Shown: positions 16,750-25,265 of the stretch, in pieces | Numbering within the stretch: the stretch's first letter is position 1 | Layout: each line of letters begins with the position of its first letter | Source of the DNA: Streptomyces fragilis | Lineage (GTDB): Bacteria > Actinomycetota > Actinomycetes > Streptomycetales > Streptomycetaceae | NCBI RefSeq assembly: GCF_003112515.1 | Contig: NZ_BEVZ01000001.1 | Location: 310,001-374,000, forward strand | Direction: 5' to 3' | Length of the DNA: 64,000 nucleotides | Translations under genes and position numbers: made by a program | The notes under the pieces: generated by a model | The model's input: the letters and a program-made list of their open reading frames with translations, nothing else | What the model was told of the DNA's origin: nothing | Databases searched by the model: none

Positions 16750-18900
16750 GTGTCCAGCCCGACCTCGTCCAGCCCGTCCGACGCCCCCGCCGGGGACCCG
16801 AACGCCGGGCACCCTCACGTCGGGGAGCCGCTCGCCGGAGAGCCGTTCGGCGGTGATCCGTTCGACGGTGATCCGCTGGCCCGGGAGCGCGCCCACCTGG
16901 CGGCCTCGCGGGCCGCGCTGCGGGCCATGCGGGAGGACGTGGAGGCCCTCGACATCAGCGACGTCACCGCCAACTGGGTGAACGCGCAGATCCTGACCCG
17001 GCAGATCGACGAACGCATCCGGTCCCTCGCCGACCTCAGCGACACCCCGCTGTTCTTCGGCCGCCTCGACTTCCTGCACGCGCCGGGCGCCGACCGGGCG
17101 GAGGGCGCCGGCGGGGAACAGTTCTACATCGGGCGGCGGCACGTGCACGACGCCGACGGCGACCCGATGGTCATCGACTGGCGCGCGCCGGTCTCCCAGG
17201 CGTTCTACCGGGCGTCCCGCAAGGACCCCATGGACATCGGGCTGCGCCGCCGCTTCGGCTACACGGGCGGCGAACTCACCGCGTACGAGGACGAGCGCCT
17301 GACCGACCCGGCGGAGGCGGAGACCACCAGCCGGCTGCTCCAGCAGGAGATCGAGAAGCCGCGCGTCGGCCCGATGCGCGACATCGTGGCGACCATCCAG
17401 CCGGAGCAGGACGAGATCGTCCGTGCCGGGCTGGGCGGCACGGTCTGCGTGCAGGGAGGCCCCGGCACCGGCAAGACCGCGGTCGGCCTGCACCGCGTGG
17501 CGTTCCTGCTGTACGCCTACCGGGAGCGGCTGGCCCGTACCGGGACCCTGGTGATCGGGCCCAACCGCTCCTTCCTGCACTACATCGAGCAGGTGCTGCC
17601 GGCGCTGGGCGAGCTGGAGGTCCAGCAGGCCACTGTGGACGACCTGGTCGCCCGGGTCTCCGGTGTCGAGGTGCGCGGCGCGGACGAGCCGGCCACCGCG
17701 CTGCTCAAGGGCGACGCGCGGATGGCCGAGGTGGTGCGGCGGGCCGTGCGCTCGCACGTCACGATGCCCACCGAGCCGGTCGTGGTGGTCCGCGGCTCAC
17801 GGCGGTGGCGGATCCCGGCGTACGAACTCGAGGAGATCGTCACCGAGCTGCTCGGCCGGGACATCCGCTACGGCGCGGCCCGGGAGGCGCTGCCGCAGCG
17901 GATCGCGCACGCGGTGCTGGTGCGGATGGAGCAGTCCGGGGAGGCGCCGGACGACCGGGTGCAGGACGCGGTGGCCCGCAACGCGGCGGTGAAGGCGGCC
18001 GTCAAGACGGTGTGGCCGCCGGTCGACCCGGCGAAGCTGGTGCTGCGGCTGCTCTCCGACCCGGAGTTCCTCGCCGAACAGGCGGACGGCGTGCTCACCG
18101 CGGACGAGCAGAAACAGCTGCTGTGGACGAAGCCCGCGCGGTCGGTGCGGTCCGCGAAGTGGTCGGCGGCCGACGCGGTGCTGATCGACGAGGCGGCCGA
18201 CCTGGTGCAGCGGACGCCGTCGCTGGGGCACGTGGTGCTGGACGAGGCGCAGGACCTCTCCCCGATGCAGTACCGCGCGGTGGGCCGCCGCTGCACCACC
18301 GGCTCGGCGACGGTGCTGGGCGACCTCGCGCAGGGCACCACACCGTGGGCCACGCGCAGCTGGGACGAGGCGCTGCGGCACCTCGGCAAGCCGGACGGGC
18401 AGGTGGAGGAGCTCACCGCCGGTTTCCGCGTGCCGACGGACGTGATCACGTACGCCTCGCGGCTGCTGCCGCACATCGCGCCGGGGCTCACGCCGGTCGC
18501 CTCGGTCCGTGAGAACCCCGGGTTCTTCGACATCCGGCGGGTCGAGGACACCGGGGCCGTCGTCGCGGCCTGCGAGGAACTGCTGCGCCACGAGGGGTCG
18601 GTGGGCCTGATCGCCGCGGACGCGCGGGTGCCGGTGCTGGCCGAGGCGCTGGCCGGGGCGGGCGTCGGGTACCTCGCGCCGGGCGAGGAGACCACCGCCG
18701 GCACCCGGCTCACCCTGGTGCCGGCGTCGCTGGCCAAGGGCCTGGAGTACGACTACGTGGTGCTCGACGAGCCGCAGGCGGTGGTCGACGGCGAACCCGA
18801 CGAACGCACCGGCCTGCGACGCCTCTACGTCACCCTCACCCGAGCCGTCTCGGGCCTCGTCGTCACCCACACGACGGCCCTGCCCGCCCAGCTCACCTGA
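16750..18900 (+). CDS. HelD-like (class II) UvrD-family helicase, RNA polymerase-associated
   Basis: 716 residues. After an acidic Pro/Gly-rich start (about 1-45), a coiled N-terminal arm (LARERAHLAASRAALRAMRE) leads to FYIGRRHVHDADGDPMVIDWRAP, a hallmark of actinobacterial HelD. Walker A is GGPGTGKTA (236-244), Walker B is VVLDEAQDLSPMQYR, and the C-terminal motifs include LAKGLEYDYVVLDEP and RRLYVTLTRA. HelD proteins insert arms into the RNA polymerase channels and recycle stalled enzyme. Some Streptomyces relatives (HelR) protect against rifamycins; whether this one does cannot be told from sequence. The GTG was chosen for GGAGG 6 nt upstream. Confidence 0.9.
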   Translation: MSSPTSSSPSDAPAGDPNAGHPHVGEPLAGEPFGGDPFDGDPLARERAHLAASRAALRAMREDVEALDISDVTANWVNAQILTRQIDERIRSLADLSDTPLFFGRLDFLHAPGADRAEGAGGEQFYIGRRHVHDADGDPMVIDWRAPVSQAFYRASRKDPMDIGLRRRFGYTGGELTAYEDERLTDPAEAETTSRLLQQEIEKPRVGPMRDIVATIQPEQDEIVRAGLGGTVCVQGGPGTGKTAVGLHRVAFLLYAYRERLARTGTLVIGPNRSFLHYIEQVLPALGELEVQQATVDDLVARVSGVEVRGADEPATALLKGDARMAEVVRRAVRSHVTMPTEPVVVVRGSRRWRIPAYELEEIVTELLGRDIRYGAAREALPQRIAHAVLVRMEQSGEAPDDRVQDAVARNAAVKAAVKTVWPPVDPAKLVLRLLSDPEFLAEQADGVLTADEQKQLLWTKPARSVRSAKWSAADAVLIDEAADLVQRTPSLGHVVLDEAQDLSPMQYRAVGRRCTTGSATVLGDLAQGTTPWATRSWDEALRHLGKPDGQVEELTAGFRVPTDVITYASRLLPHIAPGLTPVASVRENPGFFDIRRVEDTGAVVAACEELLRHEGSVGLIAADARVPVLAEALAGAGVGYLAPGEETTAGTRLTLVPASLAKGLEYDYVVLDEPQAVVDGEPDERTGLRRLYVTLTRAVSGLVVTHTTALPAQLT

Positions 18901-18924
18901 CGACGCGCCCACGCGACCCGGCGG

Positions 18925-19069
18925 CTGGACGGCCGCGCGGGTCGTGTGGCCACTCGGCTGGACGGCCACGGGGCTCGGCGGCCACGCGGCGGGGCGGCCA
19001 CGCGGGTCGGCGGCCACGCGGGGCGGCGGCCACGCGGCTCCGCGGCCACGCGGCTGGACGGCCGCGCGG
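18925..19069. repeat. Nine 16-17 bp tandem repeats between HelD and cutC
   Basis: Units average CGGCGGCCACGCGG. The central copies 18974-18989, 18990-19005, 19006-19021, 19022-19037 and 19038-19053 differ only in their first few bases. The outer copies carry CTGGACGGCCGCGCGG at both ends (18925-18940 and 19054-19069). The tract fills nearly the whole gap between two convergent genes and has no coding sense. Confidence 0.85.
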
Positions 19070-19077
19070 GTCGGTGT

Positions 19078-19797
19078 CTAGGCGGCGGGGACGAGGTCCA
19101 CCGCGGTGCGCCAGGCACGGACCGCCGCCGGTGACACGCTGCCCGCCCAGCCGCCGGCGCCGCGGACCGCGCCGCCGACGTGGAACGCGCCGACGCCGCC
19201 CGCCAGCAGCGGCGGCAGGTGCTCCAGCCGCAGCCCTCCGCCGACCATCAGCCCCGGGTCACCGGGGGTCGCGGCGGCCGCCTCGGCGAGCAGCACGGGC
19301 AGGCCGGCCCCCACCCCGCCGGCCGCGCCGGCGGTCAGGCACAGGTCGAGGCCCGGCAGCCCGGCCAGGGCCTTGCGGACCGCGGCCCGGTCCGCCGCGT
19401 GGTCCAGCGCCCGGTGGAACGTCCACGCGCAGCCGTCCAGCGCCGTCACCACCCGCTCCGTCGCGGCGAGGTCGAGCAGCCCGGACCCGTCGAGGAAGCC
19501 GAGCACGAACTCCGTCGCGCCCGCCTCCCGCAACTCCTCCGCGCGGCGGACCAGCGCGCCCACCCCCGCGTCGCCCCCGGCGGAGAACCCGTCGGACAGG
19601 CGCAGCATCACGCGCACCGGCAGGTCCACCGCCTCGCGCACCGCCGCGAAGACGGCGGCCGACGGGGACAGCCCGTCGGCCGCCATGTCGCACACCAGCT
19701 CCAGGCGGTCCGCCCCGCCCTCCCGCGCCGCGACCGCGTCCTCGGCGTCGAGCGCGATCACCTCCAGCACCGGACGCTCCGCACTCACGAGACTCAC
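19078..19797 (-). CDS. cutC: CutC-family TIM-barrel protein
   Basis: PF03932-type barrel: LEVIALDAEDAVAAREGGADRLELV near the N terminus, VRVMLRLSDGFSAGG, FVLGFLDGSGLLDLAATERV, WTFHRALDH and VGGGLRLEHLPPLL. CutC was named for copper homeostasis in E. coli, but that role is disputed and the biochemical activity is unknown. GTG starts are possible at 19797 and 19788, both with weak ribosome-binding sites. The promoter region holds a DasR-type operator that shares 12 identical bases with the one upstream of nagK, which points to amino-sugar metabolism. Confidence 0.88.
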   Translation of the reverse strand: MSLVSAERPVLEVIALDAEDAVAAREGGADRLELVCDMAADGLSPSAAVFAAVREAVDLPVRVMLRLSDGFSAGGDAGVGALVRRAEELREAGATEFVLGFLDGSGLLDLAATERVVTALDGCAWTFHRALDHAADRAAVRKALAGLPGLDLCLTAGAAGGVGAGLPVLLAEAAAATPGDPGLMVGGGLRLEHLPPLLAGGVGAFHVGGAVRGAGGWAGSVSPAAVRAWRTAVDLVPAA

Positions 19798-19810
19798 GGG
19801 CCACCACCAC

Positions 19811-19826
19811 ACAGGTCTAGTCCAAT
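19811..19826 (-). promoter_or_regulatory. DasR-type (dre) operator upstream of cutC
   Basis: Read on the minus strand, ATTGGACTAGACCTGT. Compared with the dre consensus A(C/G)TGGTCTAGACCA(C/G)T, 12 or 13 of 16 positions fit, depending on the reading strand. TGGACTAGACCT is identical to the nagK operator and lies in the same orientation to its gene. A second palindrome, GTCCAATTGGAC (19820-19831), overlaps it. Confidence 0.6.
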
Positions 19827-19860
19827 TGGACCCCCAGGGTACGCGCCACGCCCCGCCGGG

Positions 19861-20538
19861 TCAGCCGAAGATGTTCAGCTCGGCCTCACCCACCCCGGCC
19901 AGCTCGTAGGACGCGCCCGCCGCCGACCGCCCCGTGCACAGCCGGATCAGCGTCGCCGCGTCACCGATGTAGCGCCCCGGGGTCCGCGCGGGGTCGCCCA
20001 GCCGCACCGGCTCGTCGTAGCCGTCGAGGTCGGCGTGCACGGGGGCCAGGCCGTAGTGGGCGGTCACCCAGGCCAGCAGCCGCAGCGCGTCCGCCTGCCC
20101 GTCGCCCGCGTAGGCGCCGGGCAGTCCCCACGCCTCCCGCACGTCCCCGGCGTGCACCCACTCGCCGAACGCCACGCCGTCCCGTGACCCGCGCTCGTTC
20201 CGGGCGATCGCGGCGCCGGCCTCGGCCATCCCCCGCTCCAGCTCGTCCACGACCCGCGCCACCGGCCAGCCGGCCCGCTCCGCGATGTCCCGGGCGTTGG
20301 CCTCGGGACTGCCGGTCCCCCGCTCCCACCGGTCCTCCACCAGACGGGTGAGCACCGCCCCGCAGTGGGACAGCGCGTCCCGCACCGTCCACCCGGGGCA
20401 GGCGGGCACCGGGGCGTCGAAGTCGGCGTCCGGGCGGGACCGCAACAGCGGGACGAACACGTCCCGTTCGACGGTCAGCAGCCGTCCCGGCAGCTCGGGG
20501 TCGCGGTCGATTCGTCGTACGTCGGCAGGAGTCGTCAT
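19861..20538 (-). CDS. Mycothiol-dependent maleylpyruvate isomerase-family enzyme
   Basis: 225-residue DinB-like four-helix protein. PACPGWTVRDALSH is the typical N-terminal signature, and GEWVHAGDVREAWGLP supplies a second histidine, as expected for a divalent-metal site. Relatives use mycothiol, the actinobacterial thiol, for isomerisation or conjugation, so detoxification or thiol metabolism is likely. The substrate is unknown. Its ATG is divergent to nothing; it lies just downstream of the LAL regulator stop, 9 bp away, in the same direction, so cotranscription is possible. Confidence 0.85.
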   Translation of the reverse strand: MTTPADVRRIDRDPELPGRLLTVERDVFVPLLRSRPDADFDAPVPACPGWTVRDALSHCGAVLTRLVEDRWERGTGSPEANARDIAERAGWPVARVVDELERGMAEAGAAIARNERGSRDGVAFGEWVHAGDVREAWGLPGAYAGDGQADALRLLAWVTAHYGLAPVHADLDGYDEPVRLGDPARTPGRYIGDAATLIRLCTGRSAAGASYELAGVGEAELNIFG

Positions 20539-20547
20539 GCCGTCACG

Positions 20548-23500
20548 CTAGGGGTGGTCCCCGCCCGCCACCAGTCCTCCGCGGTGCGCCAGCGCGGCGG
20601 CCTCGCCCCGGGTGGCGACGCCCAGCTTGGCCAGGATGTTGGAGACGTGCACGCTCGCCGTCTTGGGGGAGATGAACAGCCGCTCGGCGATCCGGCGGTT
20701 GCTCATCCCCGCGGCGACGAGGGGCAGGACCTCCCGTTCGCGCGCCGTCAGCCCGTAGGGGTCGCCGGGCTCCCGGCCCGGGCGCGCGGGGCGCAGGGCC
20801 TCGGCCGCGGCGGCCAGCGGGCGGGCCCGCAGCCCACGGGCGACCGCGCCGACCAGGTCCAGCAGGCCGGCCGCCCGCTGCGCGTCGCCGTCCGCGCCGC
20901 GCGTGAGGAGCGCCTCGGCGAGCCGGAGGCGGACCCGGGCCAGGTCGAACGGCCGCTCCAGGGCCTCGAAGGCGGTGACCACGGCGGACCACTCGTCCAC
21001 CGCCGCCTCCGGCTCCCCCGGTCCGTCCGCGCCGCCACCGGGCCCGCCCGCGGCCGTCGCCCGCCGCAGCTCCGCCCGGAACCACAGTTCGTGCGCCCGC
21101 CACACCGGCGCGGGCGTGGCCTGGCCCCGGGCGGCCGCGCGCAGCCGCTCCAGCAGCCGCGCGTCCACCGCCGTCGCCGTCGCCATCGTCTCCGTCGCCG
21201 CCGTCCGTGTCGCCACCGTCTCCGCCGCGCTCGTCTCCGCCGCGCTCGTCGCCGCCGCGCTCGTCGCCGCCGTCCTGGCGATCGCCGCCTGCACTCCGGC
21301 GAGCAGCAACGGCCAGGTGTGCGGGGCGGCCGCCGGGGGCAGCCCGGCCTCCAGCGCGGTCAGCAGCGCCGCGCGGGCCTCGCCGGTCCGGCCGCGGGCC
21401 GACGCGAGCAGGACCTTGGCGCAGGCCAGCGGGATGGACTCCTGCGGCAGCGGGTCGTCGGCGCCGTACAGCTCCCGCGCCTCCCGGAGCAGTCCCTCCG
21501 CCTCGTCCGTCTCCCCCCGGTGGAGCGCCACCAGCGCGGTGACCAGGCGGGCCGTGCCCTGCGACGCGGCCGAGTGACCGATCCGCCGGGTCCGCTCCGC
21601 GGCGCTCAGCGCACCGTCCCAGTCGCCCAGCGAGAACCGCGCCTCGGTGAGGTTGGCGTGCACCCAGGCCCGGGAGACCACCAGCCCGTTCCGCTCGGTG
21701 AAGGCCACCGCCTCCTCCAGCATCGCCGCGGCCTCCCGGGAGCGGCCCATCGACTCCAGTTCCGCGGGCAGGTTCACGTAGACCCGGCCGGCCTGGTGGA
21801 TGAGCCCCGCGGCGATCGCCTCGTCCTTCACCGCGTACAGCTCCCGCAATCCGCCCGCCACGTCGCCCGCGTGGACGCGCAGACAGCCCAGGGTGGTCCG
21901 GGCGTTCAGCTCGATGGGCAGGACGCCGACCATCCGGGCGTACGTGACGGCGTGCTCGGCGGCGGCGAGCGCGTCCGGCCCGCGGTGGCGCACCATCTCC
22001 CACGCCGCCGAGTGGGCCAGCACCCAGGCGTGCACCCGGGACGGCGGCAGCCCGCGGGTCAGCTCCCTCGCCCGTTCCAGTTCCGCCCGGCCGTCCCCGC
22101 GGCCCAGCTTCTCCACGAGCAGCGAGGTCTGGTCCCAGAACCAGGCGGCGCGCAGCGGGTCCTTCCGCTCGTCGATCAGCTCCAGGGCGCGCCGGGCCAG
22201 CTTCAGCGCGCGGTCCCGCTCCCCGCACAGGCGCCCGGCGACGGCGGCCTGGGAGAGCAGGTCGACGTGGTCCAGGGCCCGGGCCGGCTCGTCGGGTCCG
22301 TACAGCGACATCTCCTCGTGGTCGGGGAGGCGCAGCGCCGGCCTGATCTCCTGGGGCGCGATGTCCCACAGCTCCAGCGCCCGCTCCAGCAGGCGCAGTT
22401 GCTCCGCGTAGGCGCGGCGGCAGCTCGCCTCCCCGGCGGCGGCCAGCACGGCGGGCAGCGCCTTGGCGGCGTCGTGGGCGCAGTACCAGTAGCCCGCCAG
22501 CCGGGTGGCGCGGCGGTCCGGGGCGACGAGGGTGGGGTCGGCCTCCAGGCACTCGGCCAGGCGCCGGTTGATCCGGGCGCGCTCCCCGGGCAGCAGGTCG
22601 TCCGCGACGGCCTCGCGGACCAGGGAGTGGCGGAAGCGGTAGCCGTCCTGTTCGGCCTCGGCGAGCAGCAGGTTGGCGCCGACGGCGGCCCGCAGCGCGT
22701 CGTCCAGCCGGTCGTCGGGCAGGCCCGCGACGGCGGCGAGCAGCCGGTGCTCCACCGTGGACCCGGCCTCGGCGGCGATCCGCACCACCCGCTGGGCCTC
22801 CTCGGGCAGCCGCTCGACGCGGACCAGCAGCAGGTCGTGCAGGCTGTCGGCGCGGTCGGAGCAGGAGAGTTCCTCGACGAAGAAGGCGTTGCCGTCGGAG
22901 CGCCGGTGGATCTCGTCGACGCGGTCGGCGCCGGGCGGCGCGCCGTGGATCCCGGTGAGCTGGCAGGCGACCTCCTCGCGGGTGAAGCGGCCCAGTTCGA
23001 TCCGGCGGACGGTGCGCAGCCGGTCCAGTTCGGCGAGCAGCGGCCGCAGCGGGTGCCGGCGGTGGACGTCGTCGCTGCGGTAGGTGGCGAGGACCAGCAG
23101 GCGGCCGGTGCGCAGGGTGCGCAGCAGGTAGGCGAGGAGATGGCGGGTGGAGGCGTCCGCCCAGTGCACGTCCTCGATGACGAGGACCACCGTGCGGGCG
23201 GCGGACAGCTCCTCCAGCAGCCGGGCGGTGAGCTCGAACAGGCGGGCCAGGCCCTCGTCGTCGTGGCGGCCGCGCGGGATCTCGCCGCCGATCTCCGGCA
23301 GCAGCCGGGCCAGTTCGTCCTCCTGGCCCGCGACCGCCGCGGCCAGCTCCGCGGGCAGTTCCCGGCGCAGCACGCGCAGGGCGGTGGAGACGGGGGCGAA
23401 CGGGAGTCCGTCCGCGCCGATCTCCACGCAGCCGCCGACGGCGACGACCGCGCCGCCCCCGCGAGCCGCGGCGGTGAACTCCTCGACCAGACGGGTCTTG

Positions 23501-23643
23501 CCCACCCCGGCCTCGCCTCCGAGCAGCAGCGCCTGCGGCTCGGCGGCGTCGGCCCGTGCGAGCGCCTCGGTGAGGACCCGCAGTTCCTCGGTCCGGCCGA
23601 CGAACACCGGACTCACGTTCCTGGTCTCCACGTGGGGGAGCAT
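20548..23643 (-). CDS. LAL-type LuxR regulator (ATPase, TPR, HTH)
   Basis: About 1,030 residues. An N-terminal AAA_16/STAND ATPase begins at SPVFVGRTEELRVL with Walker A GGEAGVGKTRL and Walker B VVLVIEDVHWAD. A long TPR-like middle follows, then a C-terminal LuxR helix-turn-helix (LTAREREVLPLVAAGMSNRR, IAERLFISPKTASVHVSNIL). LAL proteins are nucleotide-gated activators, often of sugar or antibiotic genes. An Ala/Thr-rich low-complexity stretch encoded near 21170-21290 separates TPR blocks. The start is uncertain: ATG 23643 has no good ribosome-binding site, while GTG 23616 (VSPVFVGR) has GGAG upstream. The regulated genes are unknown. Confidence 0.9.
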   Translation of the reverse strand: MLPHVETRNVSPVFVGRTEELRVLTEALARADAAEPQALLLGGEAGVGKTRLVEEFTAAARGGGAVVAVGGCVEIGADGLPFAPVSTALRVLRRELPAELAAAVAGQEDELARLLPEIGGEIPRGRHDDEGLARLFELTARLLEELSAARTVVLVIEDVHWADASTRHLLAYLLRTLRTGRLLVLATYRSDDVHRRHPLRPLLAELDRLRTVRRIELGRFTREEVACQLTGIHGAPPGADRVDEIHRRSDGNAFFVEELSCSDRADSLHDLLLVRVERLPEEAQRVVRIAAEAGSTVEHRLLAAVAGLPDDRLDDALRAAVGANLLLAEAEQDGYRFRHSLVREAVADDLLPGERARINRRLAECLEADPTLVAPDRRATRLAGYWYCAHDAAKALPAVLAAAGEASCRRAYAEQLRLLERALELWDIAPQEIRPALRLPDHEEMSLYGPDEPARALDHVDLLSQAAVAGRLCGERDRALKLARRALELIDERKDPLRAAWFWDQTSLLVEKLGRGDGRAELERARELTRGLPPSRVHAWVLAHSAAWEMVRHRGPDALAAAEHAVTYARMVGVLPIELNARTTLGCLRVHAGDVAGGLRELYAVKDEAIAAGLIHQAGRVYVNLPAELESMGRSREAAAMLEEAVAFTERNGLVVSRAWVHANLTEARFSLGDWDGALSAAERTRRIGHSAASQGTARLVTALVALHRGETDEAEGLLREARELYGADDPLPQESIPLACAKVLLASARGRTGEARAALLTALEAGLPPAAAPHTWPLLLAGVQAAIARTAATSAAATSAAETSAAETVATRTAATETMATATAVDARLLERLRAAARGQATPAPVWRAHELWFRAELRRATAAGGPGGGADGPGEPEAAVDEWSAVVTAFEALERPFDLARVRLRLAEALLTRGADGDAQRAAGLLDLVGAVARGLRARPLAAAAEALRPARPGREPGDPYGLTAREREVLPLVAAGMSNRRIAERLFISPKTASVHVSNILAKLGVATRGEAAALAHRGGLVAGGDHP

Positions 23644-23735
23644 CGCACAGGCCCGCGGGGCGGGGGCGGGGACTTTCCGCGGTGCGGGAGCGAGGGCGCC
23701 GAAGCCGCCGCGTCCTCGCGGCACGACCGCCCCGT

Positions 23736-23939
23736 TCACGCGGCGAGGCCGTTGGGCCCCCGCCGGGCCGCCCGGCGCACGGCGGCCGCCGCCTCCGCCT
23801 CCCGCCGGGCCGCCTCACGCGCCGCGGCCTCTCGCCGGGCCTCCCGGCTGGCCCGCACCACGGCCCGGGCCAGCCGTTCGCGCGCCGCCCGCTCCCTGAG
23901 CTCAGCCGCCCGAATCTCCTGATACCTGTACTCGAACAT
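23736..23939 (-). CDS. Small Ala/Arg-rich helical protein, 67 residues
   Basis: MFEYRYQEIRAAELRERAAR starts a protein made almost only of A, R and E, predicted as one long amphipathic helix or coiled coil. AAGG lies at good spacing before the ATG, and the sequence has the high third-position G+C of a real gene. I recall similar short proteins in Streptomyces but no function. Three CTAG-containing boxes stand about 100-165 bp upstream. It is followed by the LAL gene about 90 bp downstream. Confidence 0.6.
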   Translation of the reverse strand: MFEYRYQEIRAAELRERAARERLARAVVRASREARREAAAREAARREAEAAAAVRRAARRGPNGLAA

Positions 23940-24040
23940 GACCTTCCCCCTTGCGTTCCTCGATTGCGAAGCACCTCAACCTTCGCTTCCAAGGGGGGTT
24001 CGGGGCATCGGGAGACTGCCCCATCTTCGGCCCGGCACGC

Positions 24041-24103
24041 GTCCTAGACCGGCGGCCGCGCCACTGCCCGCGGCCTAGGACCCACCGCGAGGCGGCCTAG
24101 GAC
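24041..24103 (-). promoter_or_regulatory. Three CCTAG-containing boxes upstream of the small Ala/Arg protein
   Basis: GCGGCCTAGGAC occurs twice (24070-24081 and 24092-24103), with starts exactly 22 bp apart, and GTCCTAGACC (24041-24050) is a third, diverged copy. Two helical turns between identical boxes suggests a dimeric or tandem regulator. The minus-strand reading leads into the 67-residue gene. Confidence 0.4.
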
Positions 24104-24149
24104 GCCTCACGCGCCACACACCGCCGGGGCTCGACCGGCGGGCGGGACG

Positions 24150-25073
24150 TCAGTCCCCCGCCCCGCCGAGGGCGGCCCTGAGGTGGCCGCCGGACTTCTC
24201 GAGCAGCCGCGCCGCCGTCTCCGCGTCCACCCCGGCGGCCACCACCAGCACCGCGGGCTTGACCTCGCCGCCGGTGGCCCGCAGCGCCGCGGCCACCTCC
24301 TCGTCCGGCGCGCCCGTGGCCAGGGCGACGATCCGGTGGGCGCGCGCCCGCAGCTTCTCGTTGGTGGCCCGGACGTCGACCATCAGGTTTCCGTAGGTCT
24401 TGCCGAGGCGGACCATGGTGATGGTGGAGAGCATGTTGAGGACCAGCTTCTGCGCGGTGCCGGCCTTCAGCCGCGTGGAGCCCGCGACGATCTCGGGGCC
24501 CACGACCACCTCGACGGGATGCTCCGCCGCCGCGGCCAGCGGGCTGCCCGGGTTGCAGGCCACGCCCACGGTGAGCGCCCCCGCGGCGCGGGCGTGCTCC
24601 ACCGCGGCCACGGCGTAGGGCGTCCGTCCCGAGGCCGAGACGCCGACCACGCAGTCGCCGGAGGTCAGGCCGAGCGCGTCGAGGTCGGCCCGCGCGGCGT
24701 CGGCGTCGTCCTCGGCGCCCTCGAGCGAGGTGACCAGCGCCTCGGGGCCGCCCGCGATCAGTCCGGCGACCTGCCCGGGGGCGGTGCCGAAGGTGGGCGG
24801 GCACTCGGAGGCGTCCAGCACGCCCAGCCGGCCGGCCGTCCCGGCGCCCGCGTAGATCAGGCGGCCGCCCCGCGCCATCCGCGCGGCGATCGCGTCCACG
24901 GCGGCGGCGATCCGCGGCACCTGTCCGCGGACCGCGGCGGGCACGGCGGCGTCCCCCTCGTTCATCAGTTCCGCGATCCGCTCCGTGGGCAGCCGGTCGA
25001 GCTCGGCGAGGTCGGGGCGGGCGGCCTCGGTGGCGAGGCTCTCGAGCTGGACTCTCAGGTCGGCACCGGACAT
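24150..25073 (-). CDS. murQ: N-acetylmuramic acid 6-phosphate etherase MurQ
   Basis: MurQ cleaves the D-lactyl ether of MurNAc-6-phosphate to give GlcNAc-6-phosphate, feeding peptidoglycan recycling into the NagA route. The SIS-fold signatures are nearly textbook: YAGAGTAGRLGVLDASECPP, GVSASGRTPYAVAA, VVGPEIVAGSTRLKAGTAQK and LVLNMLSTITMVRLGKTYGN. The ATG at 25073 (MSGADLRVQL) has GGGAG 12 nt upstream; a GTG four codons earlier is possible. The upstream gene is an RpiR-type regulator, the usual MurR partner. NagA and NagK for the next step are encoded about 17 kb away. Confidence 0.95.
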   Translation of the reverse strand: MSGADLRVQLESLATEAARPDLAELDRLPTERIAELMNEGDAAVPAAVRGQVPRIAAAVDAIAARMARGGRLIYAGAGTAGRLGVLDASECPPTFGTAPGQVAGLIAGGPEALVTSLEGAEDDADAARADLDALGLTSGDCVVGVSASGRTPYAVAAVEHARAAGALTVGVACNPGSPLAAAAEHPVEVVVGPEIVAGSTRLKAGTAQKLVLNMLSTITMVRLGKTYGNLMVDVRATNEKLRARAHRIVALATGAPDEEVAAALRATGGEVKPAVLVVAAGVDAETAARLLEKSGGHLRAALGGAGD

Positions 25074-25168
25074 GTCGGCGGGCACTCCCGGGGTCGTGGG
25101 GCGGGATCGGCGGGCGGGGTCGGCGAGGCTGGATCGGCGGGCGGAGCCGGCGGAGCGGGGGGCGGGCC

Positions 25169-25210
25169 GGCGGACGCGGCAGGCGGGTCGGCGGACGCGG
25201 CAGGTGGGTC
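25169..25210. repeat. Two 21-bp tandem repeats in the rpiR-murQ gap
   Basis: The 21-bp unit occurs at 25169-25189 and 25190-25210 with one mismatch, inside a 192-bp gap full of looser GGCGGGTCGGCGG-like echoes (about 25100-25230). No coding sense. Confidence 0.7.
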
Positions 25211-25265
25211 GGAACGGCGGATCGGCGTCGGTGGCGGGCGGGGCGGCGTCGGCGTCGGGCGCCTC

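Noticed and set aside
18925..19069. CRISPR array
   Set aside because: The 16-bp units are directly abutting with no unique spacers, and no cas genes are in the window.
20365..23922. A long plus-strand open frame across the LAL gene
   Set aside because: Arg/Gln/Gly-rich nonsense composition; the minus-strand frame has a full ATPase-TPR-LuxR architecture.
24041..24050. A third DasR site at CTAGACC
   Set aside because: Only about 10 of 16 positions fit, and it belongs to a different repeated CCTAGG box family.
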